DNA of 64,000 nucleotides, from contig DVHN01000001.1 of assembly GCA_018712075.1 (NCBI GenBank), positions 1 to 64,000 of the forward strand, read 5' to 3'. The position numbers and the translations under genes were made by a program. Positions 47,124-55,184 of the stretch are shown piece after piece; position 1 is the stretch's first letter; each line of letters begins with the position of its first letter. This DNA is from Candidatus Fimimorpha faecalis (lineage in GTDB: Bacteria > Bacillota > Clostridia > Lachnospirales > Lachnospiraceae). A model generated the notes under the pieces. It was not told the origin of the DNA. It saw only the letters and a program-made list of their open reading frames with translations, and made no database searches.

Positions 47124-47930
47124 ATGGATGTAACAGGTGTTGCAATAGCTGCCGTCGTGGTCGGTGTTATTGGTCTCATTATCGGACTTCTTCTGGTAAT
47201 GGCAGCAGAAAAATTTAAAGTAGAAGTAGATGAAAAAGAAATTGCAGTTCGTGAAGAACTTCCAGGCAACAACTGTGGAGGTTGTGGATATGCTGGTTGT
47301 GATGCATTAGCGAAGGCAATTGCAGCAGGAGAAGCTGCTCCAAACGCTTGTCCCGTTGGTGGAGCACCAGTGGCAGAAAAAATTAGTGCCATTTTGGGAG
47401 TGGAGACGACGGAAACAGAAAAAAAGGTTGCATTTGTGAAATGTGCAGGTACTTGTGGAGTAGCAAAGGAAAAATGTGTTTATACGGGTATTAAAGATTG
47501 CCGTGATGCAGCAGTTGTACCTGGAAAGGGAGCAAAACGCTGTTCTTATGGATGTATGGGATTTGGATCTTGTGTTAGTGAATGTCAGTTTGATGCCATT
47601 CATATTGTAGATGGAGTTGCAGTTGTAGATCCAGAAAAATGTGTGGCTTGTGGAAAATGTGTACAAGTTTGTCCAAATCAATTAATTGAGTTAGTTCCAT
47701 ATAAATCGACTTACCATGTAACTTGTAATTCACAAGATAAAGGTAAGATGGTAAAAGAAAACTGTGATGCAGGTTGCCTTGGATGTACGCTTTGTGTAAA
47801 GCAATGTCCAAATGGAGCAATCAGTATGGTTGGAAATGTTGCTAAAATTGATTATAGCAAATGTACTGGATGCGGCATTTGTGCAGAAAAATGTCCAGCG
47901 AAAATTATTCGTCCGAAAAAGGCAGTATAA
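47124..47930 (+). CDS. rnfB: Rnf electron transport complex subunit B
   Basis: A 268-residue ferredoxin-interacting subunit: one N-terminal helix, the NNCGGCGYAGCDALAKA domain with CPVGG, then KCAGTCG/CSYGCMGFGSC, and two or more [4Fe-4S] ferredoxin motifs CVACGKCVQVCP, CLGCTLCVKQCP and CTGCGICAEKCP. It accepts electrons from reduced ferredoxin. Last gene of the operon, followed by a strong terminator. Confidence 0.95.
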   Translation: MDVTGVAIAAVVVGVIGLIIGLLLVMAAEKFKVEVDEKEIAVREELPGNNCGGCGYAGCDALAKAIAAGEAAPNACPVGGAPVAEKISAILGVETTETEKKVAFVKCAGTCGVAKEKCVYTGIKDCRDAAVVPGKGAKRCSYGCMGFGSCVSECQFDAIHIVDGVAVVDPEKCVACGKCVQVCPNQLIELVPYKSTYHVTCNSQDKGKMVKENCDAGCLGCTLCVKQCPNGAISMVGNVAKIDYSKCTGCGICAEKCPAKIIRPKKAV

Positions 47931-47946
47931 AAAATAATGATTGAGA

Positions 47947-48017
47947 AAAGATTATGAATTGGATGATGAAAAGCTCAGTTTTGATTAGAATCATTCCGAA
48001 TTCATAATCTTTTTTTG
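47947..48017 (+). terminator. Terminator of the Rnf operon
   Basis: AAAGATTATGAATT (47947-47960) pairs perfectly with AATTCATAATCTTT (47999-48012), followed by a run of T. Confidence 0.85.
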
Positions 48018-48104
48018 TGTTAGGAAAACGGGAAAGAATGGTTGCGTTTTCTATTTGCAGTTCATATAATACAGCAGAATGTTTGGATAGGAGGCAATGG
48101 GAAG

Positions 48105-48875
48105 ATGAACCATTTTTTAGAATTAAAATCAGTTTCGTATTCTTATCAAACAATGGAAGCCGAGACATTGGCGTTAAAAGAAATATCACTTCAAATTGAA
48201 GAAGGAGAATTTATTTCAATTGTGGGACCGTCGGGGTGTGGAAAATCGACATTATTAAATTTGATATGTGGGTTAATTCAACCAGATGAAGGAGAGATTT
48301 TATTAAAAGGGAAGGCAATGGATCAAACAGCAATGAATATCGGGTATATGCTGCAAAAAGATCATTTATTTGAATGGAGAACTATTTATAGTAACGTTAC
48401 ACTTGGATTAGAACTTCAACATAAATTGGACTCTGATTCAAGGATGCGTGTAGATAACATGTTAAAAACCTATGGTTTATCAGAATTTGCAGCATCACGT
48501 CCTTCTCAACTTTCTGGGGGAATGAGACAAAGAGCGGCTCTAATTCGAACTTTAGCAATGGAACCAGAATTGCTTTTATTGGATGAACCATTTTCAGCAT
48601 TAGATTACCAAACGAGATTAGGCGTTTGTGATGATATTTACGATATTTTAAAAAAAGAAAATAAAACAGCCATTTTAGTCACACATGATTTATCTGAAGC
48701 AATTAGTGTGGGAGATCGGGTTGTTATTTTAAGCAGTAGACCTGCCAAAATAAGGAATATTGTAGCATTGGATTTTGATAAAAATTTAACTCCTCTTCAA
48801 AGGAGAAATGCAAAACCATTTGCATCTTATTTTAATACAATATGGAAGGAGCTGCAAGAAAATGAATGCTCATGA
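48105..48875 (+). CDS. ABC transporter ATP-binding protein (NitT/TauT type)
   Basis: A 256-residue ATPase with Walker A GPSGCGKST, Q-loop LQKDHLFEWRTI, signature LSGGMRQRAALIR, Walker B LLLLDEPFSAL and switch histidine VTHDLSEA. The sequence is closest to SsuB/TauB/NrtD-type importers. The ATG at 48105 is 10 bases after GGAGG; earlier in-frame codons lack a site. It overlaps the permease gene by 14 bases. Confidence 0.92.
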   Translation: MNHFLELKSVSYSYQTMEAETLALKEISLQIEEGEFISIVGPSGCGKSTLLNLICGLIQPDEGEILLKGKAMDQTAMNIGYMLQKDHLFEWRTIYSNVTLGLELQHKLDSDSRMRVDNMLKTYGLSEFAASRPSQLSGGMRQRAALIRTLAMEPELLLLDEPFSALDYQTRLGVCDDIYDILKKENKTAILVTHDLSEAISVGDRVVILSSRPAKIRNIVALDFDKNLTPLQRRNAKPFASYFNTIWKELQENECS

Positions 48876-49641
48876 GTTATATGTATTAGAAGAAAAAAAG
48901 AGGCGATGGCAAATTCATCTTGCTCAGTTTGGTTTATTCATTTTGTTTGTTGGTGTTTGGGAGGGAGCAGTAAGAGCGGGATGGATCAATGATTTTATTT
49001 TTAGCAGTCCCAGTCGAATTGCAGAAACAATATATCAAATGACTTTGGATGGAAGTTTATTTCTCCATATAAAAATTACTATGATCGAAACATTCGTCAG
49101 TTTTGGAATTGTAACGCTGATTGGAATTGCAAGTGCTGTGCTGCTCTGGACATGTACATCGGCGGCACAAATATTGGAACCGTATTTAGTTATGTTGAAC
49201 AGTTTGCCAAAATCGGCATTGGCTCCTGTTTTAATTGTATGGCTTGGCAATGACATAAAAACGATTATTGTGGCAGCAGTTTCTGTAGCGGTATTTGGAA
49301 GTATTCTTACTCTCTATACGAGTTTTAAAGAGATGGACCCTGATCTTGTAAAATTGATTTATATTTTAGGAGGAAATAAATATAGCGTTATGAAATATGT
49401 ATTACTTCCAGGAAGTGTCCCAATGATTATTAGCAATATGAAAGTAAATATTGGTCTTTGTTTAGTTGGAGTAATTATTGGGGAGTTTTTGGCAGCAAAA
49501 GAGGGACTGGGATATTTGATTATTTATGGAAGTCAAGTATTTCAGCTGGATTTGGTAATTATGAGTATTCTTATTTTATGCGTAATAGCCATTGGATTGT
49601 ATCAGATTATTAATCAGATTGAAAAACATTATGGAAGATAA
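48862..49641 (+). CDS. ABC transporter permease (NitT/TauT, SsuC-like)
   Basis: A 259-residue permease with about six helices and the family EAA loop EMDPDLVKLIYILGGNKYSVMKYVLLPGS (shown in part: the G-x3-P pattern). The start at 48862 has AAGGAG upstream and lies within the end of the ATPase gene. No periplasmic/substrate-binding lipoprotein gene is adjacent, so the substrate (sulfonate, thiamine precursor, riboflavin or other) cannot be inferred. Confidence 0.9.
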   Translation: MNAHELYVLEEKKRRWQIHLAQFGLFILFVGVWEGAVRAGWINDFIFSSPSRIAETIYQMTLDGSLFLHIKITMIETFVSFGIVTLIGIASAVLLWTCTSAAQILEPYLVMLNSLPKSALAPVLIVWLGNDIKTIIVAAVSVAVFGSILTLYTSFKEMDPDLVKLIYILGGNKYSVMKYVLLPGSVPMIISNMKVNIGLCLVGVIIGEFLAAKEGLGYLIIYGSQVFQLDLVIMSILILCVIAIGLYQIINQIEKHYGR

Positions 49642-49654
49642 TAAGAAACAACTC

Positions 49655-49687
49655 TTGTGATTGTAGTTTTTTTTCGCTATAATAGCG
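49655..49687 (+). promoter_or_regulatory. Promoter with palindromic -10 upstream of the NSS transporter
   Basis: TTGTGA (49655-49660), 17 bases, TATAAT (49678-49683). The -10 lies inside the perfect palindrome CGCTAT-A-ATAGCG (49675-49687), followed by GGGT-TTT-ACCC. A repressor bound there would occlude the promoter (inference). Confidence 0.6.
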
Positions 49688-49730
49688 ATAGGGTTTTACC
49701 CATTGGAAAAAAGACATAGGAGGAAGTGTC

Positions 49731-51053
49731 ATGGGACAAAATAAAAAAAGAGATCAGTTTCGTACTCAATTTGGATTTATTGTAGCATGTATTGGCTCCG
49801 CCGTAGGAATGGGAAACATTTGGATGTTCCCTTACCGTACTGGAAAGTTCGGCGGAGCTGCATTTTTGATTCCATATTTTATTTTTGTACTATTATTGGG
49901 CTTTTCTGGAGTATTAGGAGAAATGTCATTTGGGCGTGCAATGAAAACAGGTCCAGTTGGAGCATTTGCAAAAGCAGTACAATTGAGAGGAAAAAAGGGC
50001 GGAAAATTTGTTGGAATGATTCCCGTTATTAGTTCCTTTGGTATTGCGGTTGGTTATTCGGTTGTAGTGGGGTGGTTATTTAAGTATCTGGTTGCGTCAA
50101 TAACGGGAAGTTTATTTCAAACAACCGATGTCGCTGCTTATTTTGGAGAATTTGCAGTAAACTTTGGCAGTATCGGATGGCATATGTTTGGGCTTCTGAT
50201 TACGTTTGCAATTATGATCTTTGGTATTGCAAGTGGGATTGAGAAAATGAATAAAGTGATGATGCCATTGTTTTTTGTATTTTTCTTAATATTGCTTGTT
50301 CGAGTGCTTACATTAGATCGGGCAATAGAAGGATACAAATATCTTTTTATTCCAAGATGGGAAGAATTGGGAAATATTCAGACATGGATTTATGCATTAG
50401 GACAGGCATTCTTTTCACTTTCTCTAGCTGGTTCTGGTACAATTGTATACGGAAGTTATTTAAAAGAAGATGTGGATGTAGTGAAATCTGCAAGAAATGT
50501 AGCTTTTTTTGATACTTGTGCGGCATTGCTTGCGGCGATGGTTGTGATACCAGCTGTATTTGCATTTGGACTGGATGTCTCGGCTGGACCTCCACTTATG
50601 TTTATTACATTGCCAGAAGTATTTCGTCAAATGCCGTTTGGAAGTCTATTTTCCATCATCTTTTTTATTGCAGTGATTTTTGCAGCAATTACTTCTCTGA
50701 TGAATTTATTTGAAACTCCAATTGAAGCGCTGCAAGAGCAATTTAAATTATCAAGAAAAATGGCAGTGCTGATTGTAGCGTTACTTGCAGCATTGATAGG
50801 AATTTTTATTGAAAGTGCAGATACAGTAGGAACATGGATGGATATAGTATCCATTTATATGATTCCTTTGGGAGCTTTACTGGCAGCAATTATGTTCTTT
50901 TGGATTTGCCCAAAGGGATTTGCAAGAAAACAAGTTCAGATTGGTCATCCCAAACCACTTGGAAAATGGTTTGAGCCAATTACAAAATATGTGTTTGTTG
51001 GCATTACATTGATGGTATATATCGCAGGGATTATTCTGGGAGGAATTGGCTAA
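49731..51053 (+). CDS. Sodium-dependent transporter, NSS/SNF family
   Basis: A 440-residue LeuT-fold symporter. It begins KKRDQFRTQFGFIVACIGSAVGMGNIWMFPY, of which GSAVGMGNIW forms the unwound part of helix 1 for substrate and Na+. GQAFFSLSLAGSG in helix 6 and about 11-12 helices complete the fold. Bacterial members import amino acids such as tryptophan, tyrosine, leucine or alanine with Na+. Substrate not predictable. The following small membrane protein is probably cotranscribed. Confidence 0.9.
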   Translation: MGQNKKRDQFRTQFGFIVACIGSAVGMGNIWMFPYRTGKFGGAAFLIPYFIFVLLLGFSGVLGEMSFGRAMKTGPVGAFAKAVQLRGKKGGKFVGMIPVISSFGIAVGYSVVVGWLFKYLVASITGSLFQTTDVAAYFGEFAVNFGSIGWHMFGLLITFAIMIFGIASGIEKMNKVMMPLFFVFFLILLVRVLTLDRAIEGYKYLFIPRWEELGNIQTWIYALGQAFFSLSLAGSGTIVYGSYLKEDVDVVKSARNVAFFDTCAALLAAMVVIPAVFAFGLDVSAGPPLMFITLPEVFRQMPFGSLFSIIFFIAVIFAAITSLMNLFETPIEALQEQFKLSRKMAVLIVALLAALIGIFIESADTVGTWMDIVSIYMIPLGALLAAIMFFWICPKGFARKQVQIGHPKPLGKWFEPITKYVFVGITLMVYIAGIILGGIG

Positions 51054-51071
51054 TAAGAAAGGGTGAGGAAA

Positions 51072-51455
51072 ATGGAAGAACAGATGAAAAAACAGTTTCG
51101 TATGCTGCAAGTTATGGCAGCTTCCTGCGTTGGAATATTCGTTATTGTGCTTATATCGGCCCTTATTCTAGTTCCAAAAGCAGTGAATACGATGGATAGA
51201 ATAAGTCAGATCCAATTGAATTTAGATCAAGAATCAATGGAAAAATTGACTACAGATATTGATGAATTGATCGTTACATTAAATGAAGAAGTACAACAGA
51301 TGACAGATCAGTTAAGTCAGGTAGATGTGGAAAATTTGAATACAGCGATTAAAAATTTGTCAGATGCAGTGGAGAAAATGGATATAGAAGAATTAAATCG
51401 TGCGATTACAAATTTATCAGATATAATAGAGCCTTTAGCCAGATTGATGAATTAA
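51072..51455 (+). CDS. Small membrane-anchored coiled-coil protein
   Basis: A 127-residue protein with a basic N-terminus, one transmembrane helix (about 12-35) and a long heptad-patterned helix in which Leu/Ile recur: LTTDIDELIVTLNEEVQQM, VDVENLNTAIKNLSDAVEKM, then MDIEELNRAITNLSDIIEPL. The last two blocks are an internal repeat. It starts 18 bases after the NSS transporter stop behind AAGGGTGAGG and ends before a terminator, so it may be an accessory subunit. No named family recognised. Confidence 0.68.
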   Translation: MEEQMKKQFRMLQVMAASCVGIFVIVLISALILVPKAVNTMDRISQIQLNLDQESMEKLTTDIDELIVTLNEEVQQMTDQLSQVDVENLNTAIKNLSDAVEKMDIEELNRAITNLSDIIEPLARLMN

Positions 51456-51470
51456 TTGCAAAATAGAAAG

Positions 51471-51504
51471 ACGGAGCCGTTTTATAAAAAACAGCTCCGT
51501 TTTG
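51471..51504. terminator. Terminator between converging units
   Basis: ACGGAGC (51471-51477) with GCTCCGT (51494-51500), an A/T-rich inner stem, and TTTG after it. Confidence 0.75.
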
Positions 51505-51542
51505 TAAATTTATGTATAAAAGCGATAAATATTCAAGTCTAA

Positions 51543-51890
51543 TTATTCAAGTGCAGAAGCATCGGCTCCACCAGCTGGAGCAGCAACGTCAGAAACAGCT
51601 GGAGTAGCAGCGTCAGAAGCAGCTGGAGTAGCAGCATCGGAAGCAGCTGGAGTAGCAGCGTCGGAAGCAGCTGGAGTAGTAGCAGCGTCGGAAGCAGCTG
51701 GAGTAGTAGCAGCATCGGAAGCAGCTGGAGTAGTAGCGGCATCAGAAGCAGCTGGAGTAGTAGCGGCATCGGAAGCAGCTGGAGTAGTAGCAGCATCGGA
51801 GCCTGTCTGAGCTGGGTTTTGAGTACATCCTGTAAGTGCAAGTAATGAAACAGTTGCGATCATAGCAACAACTTTAGTTGTTTTTCTCAT
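51543..51890 (-). CDS. Repeat-rich lipoprotein (SDAATTPAA repeats)
   Basis: A 115-residue protein: signal peptide MRKTTKVVAMIATVSLLALTGC in shortened form with lipobox ALTGC, then almost entirely tandem repeats. Five copies of SDAATTPAA (residues 31-75) are followed by three 8-residue copies SDAATPAA/V (76-99) and the tail SDVAAPAGGADASALE. No folded domain is evident; it looks like a lipid-anchored, possibly O-glycosylated, surface stalk or a cargo-less spacer. Ribosome binding site AGGAGG precedes the ATG. Confidence 0.72.
   Translation of the reverse strand: MRKTTKVVAMIATVSLLALTGCTQNPAQTGSDAATTPAASDAATTPAASDAATTPAASDAATTPAASDAATTPAASDAATPAASDAATPAASDAATPAVSDVAAPAGGADASALE
51594..51800 (-). 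repeat. Tandem coding repeats of 27 and 24 bp
   Basis: Five 27-bp and three 24-bp in-frame units inside the lipoprotein gene. Unit number can vary by slippage without changing frame, since all units are multiples of three. Confidence 0.85.
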
Positions 51891-52071
51891 TTTGAAAATC
51901 CTCCTATAAATAAAATATGATTTGATATTTACTCAGCACTGAATAGCTATTTAATAAATACTATTATATTTTAACAGAGATGTAAAAAAAATACAATACA
52001 AAAAAACAAAAACTAAGAAAAATAATCTTACTATTATTTTAGAGAGTTTGTAAAATCTGTATATTTGATTC

Positions 52072-52100
52072 TTGATTCTAATGTTGTTAAAAGGTATAAT
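52072..52100 (+). promoter_or_regulatory. Promoter of ttcA
   Basis: TTGATT (52072-52077), 17 bases, TATAAT (52095-52100). Confidence 0.65.
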
Positions 52101-52170
52101 AAAAATTAATTTAGTAGTTTTCCGATACAGAGGGAAATAAAAGAAGTGAATGGGAAGGAGAGCGTACATT

Positions 52171-52893
52171 ATGGAATCACAAAAACTGCTTAGTTATACT
52201 CGCCAAGCAGTAAAAGATTATCATTTAATTGAACAAAATGACAAAATTATGATTGGATTGTCGGGTGGAAAGGATAGTATCGCCCTATTATATGCACTGA
52301 GTCATTTACGTAGGTTTTATCCAAATTCATTTTCCATTCATGCAGTGACTGTGGATATGGGATTTTCTAACTATGATACAACTTCTTTACAAAAACTCTG
52401 TGATTTGCTTCAAGTACCATTTACAAAGATATCGACTAAAATCGGAACGATTATTTTTGAAGAGAGAAAGGAAAAAAATCCATGTGCACTTTGCGCTAAA
52501 TTTAGAAGAGGAGCATTATTAAATGCAGCGCAGGAATTGGGATGCAATAAAATTGCATATGGACATCATAAAGATGATGTAATTGAAACAATGTTATTGT
52601 CTTTGTTTTTTGAAGGGCGTTTTTATTCATTTGGACCATACACATATTTTCCAGATAGAAATATTGCTGTTATTCGTCCGCTTATTTATGTGTCAGAGAA
52701 GGAAGTGATTGGATTTATAAAAAAGCAAAATTTGCTTCCTATAAAAAATCCATGTCCCGTAGATCAGCATACCAAAAGAGAGGAGATGAAGAATTTGTTA
52801 AAAGAGTTAAATCATCAGTATCCAGGTATTAAAAAAAGGCTTTTTTCGGCAATTCAAAATGGGAAAATAGAGGATTGGGATAGAAAAAAATAA
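52171..52893 (+). CDS. TtcA-type tRNA 2-thiolation PP-loop ATPase
   Basis: A 240-residue PP-loop protein: SGGKDS at residues 31-36, the CALCAKFRRGALLNAA cysteine pair, and YGHHKDDVIETMLLSLFFEGR. This is the TtcA/TtuA pattern that binds an Fe-S cluster and thiolates tRNA cytidine 32 or related positions. The ATG at 52171 follows AAGGAGAG by about 11 bases; the ATG at 52150 lies upstream of that site. Gram-positive TtcA-like enzymes are less well characterised, so the exact tRNA base is uncertain. Confidence 0.87.
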   Translation: MESQKLLSYTRQAVKDYHLIEQNDKIMIGLSGGKDSIALLYALSHLRRFYPNSFSIHAVTVDMGFSNYDTTSLQKLCDLLQVPFTKISTKIGTIIFEERKEKNPCALCAKFRRGALLNAAQELGCNKIAYGHHKDDVIETMLLSLFFEGRFYSFGPYTYFPDRNIAVIRPLIYVSEKEVIGFIKKQNLLPIKNPCPVDQHTKREEMKNLLKELNHQYPGIKKRLFSAIQNGKIEDWDRKK

Positions 52894-52910
52894 AATAGGG
52901 GGAAATAAGA

Positions 52911-54005
52911 TTGAAAGAACAGAGCTATCAAGAACAAATTGACATAAAAAATACTTATAAACTGAGAGAATTAGTTTCCACGCTCCCGCCATTTGCAAAA
53001 AGTTATTTTCGTGGTATTGAGACGAGAACTTCTTCACGAACGAGAATTGCTTATGCTTATGATTTGAATATATTTTTCCGCTTCCTTCATAAAATGAATC
53101 CAATTTTTCAGAAAATAGAAGTGAAAGAAATTACACTTGCACAGTTGGAACAATTGAGTCCTATGGATATAGAAGAATATTTGGACTATGTGAAAGTATA
53201 TGAAGATGAAGAACAGCAGATTCATACGAATAAAGAGCGTGGGATTATGCGAAAGCTATCTTCCTTAAAATCCTTTTACAGTTATTTTTATCGAAACGAG
53301 TCAATTAAGTATAATCCAGTTGAGTTAGTGCAAACACCTAAATTTCACGAAAAGGCGATTATTCGTTTGGATTTGGATGAAATGGAAGCGTTATTGGATC
53401 AGGTGGATCATGGAAGCAAATTGACGGAAAAACAAAAAGTATTCCATCAGCGGACACGTATTCGAGATCTTGCAATTATGACATTATTACTGGGGACTGG
53501 AATTCGTGTTTCGGAATGCGTGGGACTAAATTTAGAAGATGTAGATTTAAAAAATGATGGAATTAAAGTTCATAGAAAAGGAGGAAAGGAAGTTATTGTT
53601 TATTTTGGCGATGAAGTAGAGCTTGCACTATTAGATTATTTGGAACAGCGAAATCAGATTGTTGCACAAGAAGGAGAGGAACATGCACTTTTCTTATCCC
53701 TTCAAAGGAGAAGGATTGGAGTCCGGGCGGTAGAAAATCTTGTAAAGAAATATTCCCGTGCAGTAACTACGATGAAAAATATTACGCCTCATAAATTGCG
53801 GAGTACTTATGGTACAAACTTATATAGAGAAACAGGAGATATTTATCTTGTAGCAGATGTATTAGGACATGCAGATGTCAATACAACGAAAAAACATTAT
53901 GCTGCTATTGATGATGATAGAAGAAAACAGGCGAGAAATATTGTCAAACTTAGAAAAACTTTATCGGATGGAGGAAAGACTCCTGCTTCTACAGGCGGTG
54001 AGTAA
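52911..54005 (+). CDS. Tyrosine recombinase/integrase (XerC/D-like)
   Basis: A 364-residue tyrosine recombinase with an N-terminal SAM-like core-binding domain (RTSSRTRIAYAYDLNIFFRFL) and a catalytic domain holding LGTGIRVSECVGL (first Arg), HKLRSTYGTNLY (H-x-x-R) and LGHADVNTTKKHYAAI (nucleophile Tyr). Start TTG 52911 follows GGGGGAAATAAG. No att repeats or cargo genes flank it, and it lies outside the sigK element, so it looks like a chromosomal Xer-type enzyme rather than a phage integrase. Whether it does dimer resolution is unknown. Confidence 0.88.
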   Translation: MKEQSYQEQIDIKNTYKLRELVSTLPPFAKSYFRGIETRTSSRTRIAYAYDLNIFFRFLHKMNPIFQKIEVKEITLAQLEQLSPMDIEEYLDYVKVYEDEEQQIHTNKERGIMRKLSSLKSFYSYFYRNESIKYNPVELVQTPKFHEKAIIRLDLDEMEALLDQVDHGSKLTEKQKVFHQRTRIRDLAIMTLLLGTGIRVSECVGLNLEDVDLKNDGIKVHRKGGKEVIVYFGDEVELALLDYLEQRNQIVAQEGEEHALFLSLQRRRIGVRAVENLVKKYSRAVTTMKNITPHKLRSTYGTNLYRETGDIYLVADVLGHADVNTTKKHYAAIDDDRRKQARNIVKLRKTLSDGGKTPASTGGE

Positions 54006-54096
54006 CAGATTACGGGTATCAATCATAAAAGAAGCTATAAAACAAAATCAATATGGAAAAGCACATTTGCTGCCTGGGACACATAGAATATAATAA

Positions 54097-54402
54097 ATGG
54101 CGTTACAGGTGGCTTTTTCATTGAAAACATTTCCAAAACCGTTGAGTGCATCAGAAGAAAGAGAATGCCTGGAGCGATTCAGGCAAGGAGATCAAAGAGC
54201 AAGAGAATTATTAATTGAACGAAATATGCGTCTTGTTGCTCATATTATAAAGAAGTATAACTTTGCAGAACAAGAAATGGAAGATTTGCTTTCAATAGGA
54301 ACCATTGGTCTTATCAAAGCAGTAAATACATTTGATGTAGAGAGAGGAAATAAGTTGTCCAGTTATGCAGCAAAATGTATTGATAATGCTATCCTATCAT
54401 AA
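54097..54402 (+). CDS. sigK: Sigma factor SigK, N-terminal part (interrupted gene)
   Basis: Encodes sigma-K regions 1.2-2.3: FPKPLSASEERECLERF, RNMRLVAHIIKKYNF, EDLLSIGTIGLIKAVNTF and SSYAAKCIDN. The real sigK sequence ends at AAT 54385-54387 plus G 54388; the last codons before the TAA come from the inserted element. After excision it joins the part beginning at 56369. The start is uncertain: ATG 54097 follows two TAA codons and has no ribosome binding site, whereas TTG 54121 lies 8 bases after AGGTGG and would give MKTFPKPLS. Either way the inhibitory pro-sequence of B. subtilis is absent. A CATAGAAT at 54082 could be a sigma-E -10. Confidence 0.9.
   Translation: MALQVAFSLKTFPKPLSASEERECLERFRQGDQRARELLIERNMRLVAHIIKKYNFAEQEMEDLLSIGTIGLIKAVNTFDVERGNKLSSYAAKCIDNAILS
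54384..54388 (+). repeat. Left attachment core TAATG of the sigK element
   Basis: The core sits between chromosomal ATTGA and element sequence CTATCCTATCAT (54389-54400). It repeats exactly at 56364-56368, and recombination between the two restores sigK. Confidence 0.8.
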
Positions 54403-54465
54403 AAAAACAAAGATTGTATTACAAAGATTTTAAAAAGATTTAAAGAAAACGTAAGAAATTATATA

Positions 54466-54493
54466 TTGACTTTTAAAGGCAGTATGATAATAT
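54466..54493 (+). promoter_or_regulatory. Promoter inside the sigK element
   Basis: TTGACT (54466-54471), 16 bases, TAATAT (54488-54493), about 150 bases before the DUF2316-like gene. It looks vegetative, so this gene may be expressed outside sporulation. Confidence 0.5.
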
Positions 54494-54654
54494 GGCAGTG
54501 ATGCAGAAAAAAACAAAAAAGCAATATCAATCCAATTAAAAAATCGTTTATTTCTTCCATTTTTGCAAACGCATAAAGAAATGGTAATAAAATTACTTTA
54601 TTTGAATACCATAAATGTGACTAAAATAAAAGAAAAAGATAATGGAGGCATGGT

Positions 54655-54930
54655 ATGAGCTTAAGCGTAGAAAAGAAAAAGACTACAAGTAGAGAACTCA
54701 GAAGAAATTATAAAATTCTTGGAATGGATCCTCAGTTGATTCAGAACGATTTGGGCTTTACGGAACAAATGTTGCTAGATACATTAAATGTAACATCTTC
54801 CACAACTGGAGTAAATATATGGAAGCTTCGTGATTATATGAATGATAAAATCAAGGAACAGGGGAAAAAACCAGCCCCATATACGATTTTAAAATATAAT
54901 ATTCGTCATCGTTATAAAAAAACATGGTAA
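54655..54930 (+). CDS. DUF2316-like protein inside the sigK element
   Basis: A 91-residue protein, start ATG 54655, with AATGGAGG 7 bases upstream. Its pattern (MSLSVEKKKTTSRELRRNY, then DLGFTEQMLLDTLNV, WKLRDYMNDKI and KKPAPYTILK) resembles DUF2316, a small helical family with a helix-turn-helix-like look. It ends basic (HRYKKTW). It is the only other gene in the element besides the recombinase, so it is a candidate DNA-binding recombination directionality factor, the role filled by a small skin-encoded protein in C. difficile. That role is inference; the family is uncharacterised. Confidence 0.68.
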   Translation: MSLSVEKKKTTSRELRRNYKILGMDPQLIQNDLGFTEQMLLDTLNVTSSTTGVNIWKLRDYMNDKIKEQGKKPAPYTILKYNIRHRYKKTW

Positions 54931-55110
54931 AATAAGAAAGAGATTATTAAGAAATCAGCAAAGGAAAAATTTCTTTTTTGTATTTCAACCATTGGATTAA
55001 GATTTGTTTTGAATGTGGTGTTTCTGCAATATAAAAGATAAATAAATTTTAGATAAGGATGTCAGAAATTCTATCATAATATTAGTAAGAAAAAGAGACT
55101 AAAAAACTAA

Positions 55111-55184
55111 AAAAAATGATGTGTGGGACAATGATTTCATCTATTTGTTTTTGCTTAATCGTTATTCCGTACATCATTTTTTAG
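55111..55184 (+). terminator. Long hairpin between the two genes of the sigK element
   Basis: The arms 55111-55134 (AAAAAATGATGTGTGGG...) and 55159-55182 (...CCGTACATCATTTTTT) pair over 24 bp as plus-strand RNA, with G-U pairs and one mismatch, and a 24-base loop. The T-run at the end makes it a good plus-strand terminator, isolating the DUF2316-like transcript from the recombinase. The G-U pairs favour function in plus-strand RNA. The 405 bases from 54931 to 55335 otherwise show no gene; a CATAAAGT at 55267 could be a weak sigma-E/K type -10 for the recombinase. Confidence 0.7.

Noticed and set aside
51594..51800. Regular repeats that might be read as a CRISPR array
   Set aside because: The repeats are 24-27 bp with no unique spacers and are an in-frame coding repeat of a lipoprotein.
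52911..54005. Tyrosine recombinase as the integrase of a mobile island or of the sigK element
   Set aside because: It lies outside the TAATG-bounded element, no flanking att repeats or cargo are seen, and the element has its own serine recombinase.
53869..54093. 74-codon frame overlapping the end of the tyrosine recombinase gene
   Set aside because: No ribosome binding site and mostly inside the recombinase codons. Only its later part, which resembles 56926-56970, is noted as a possible remnant.
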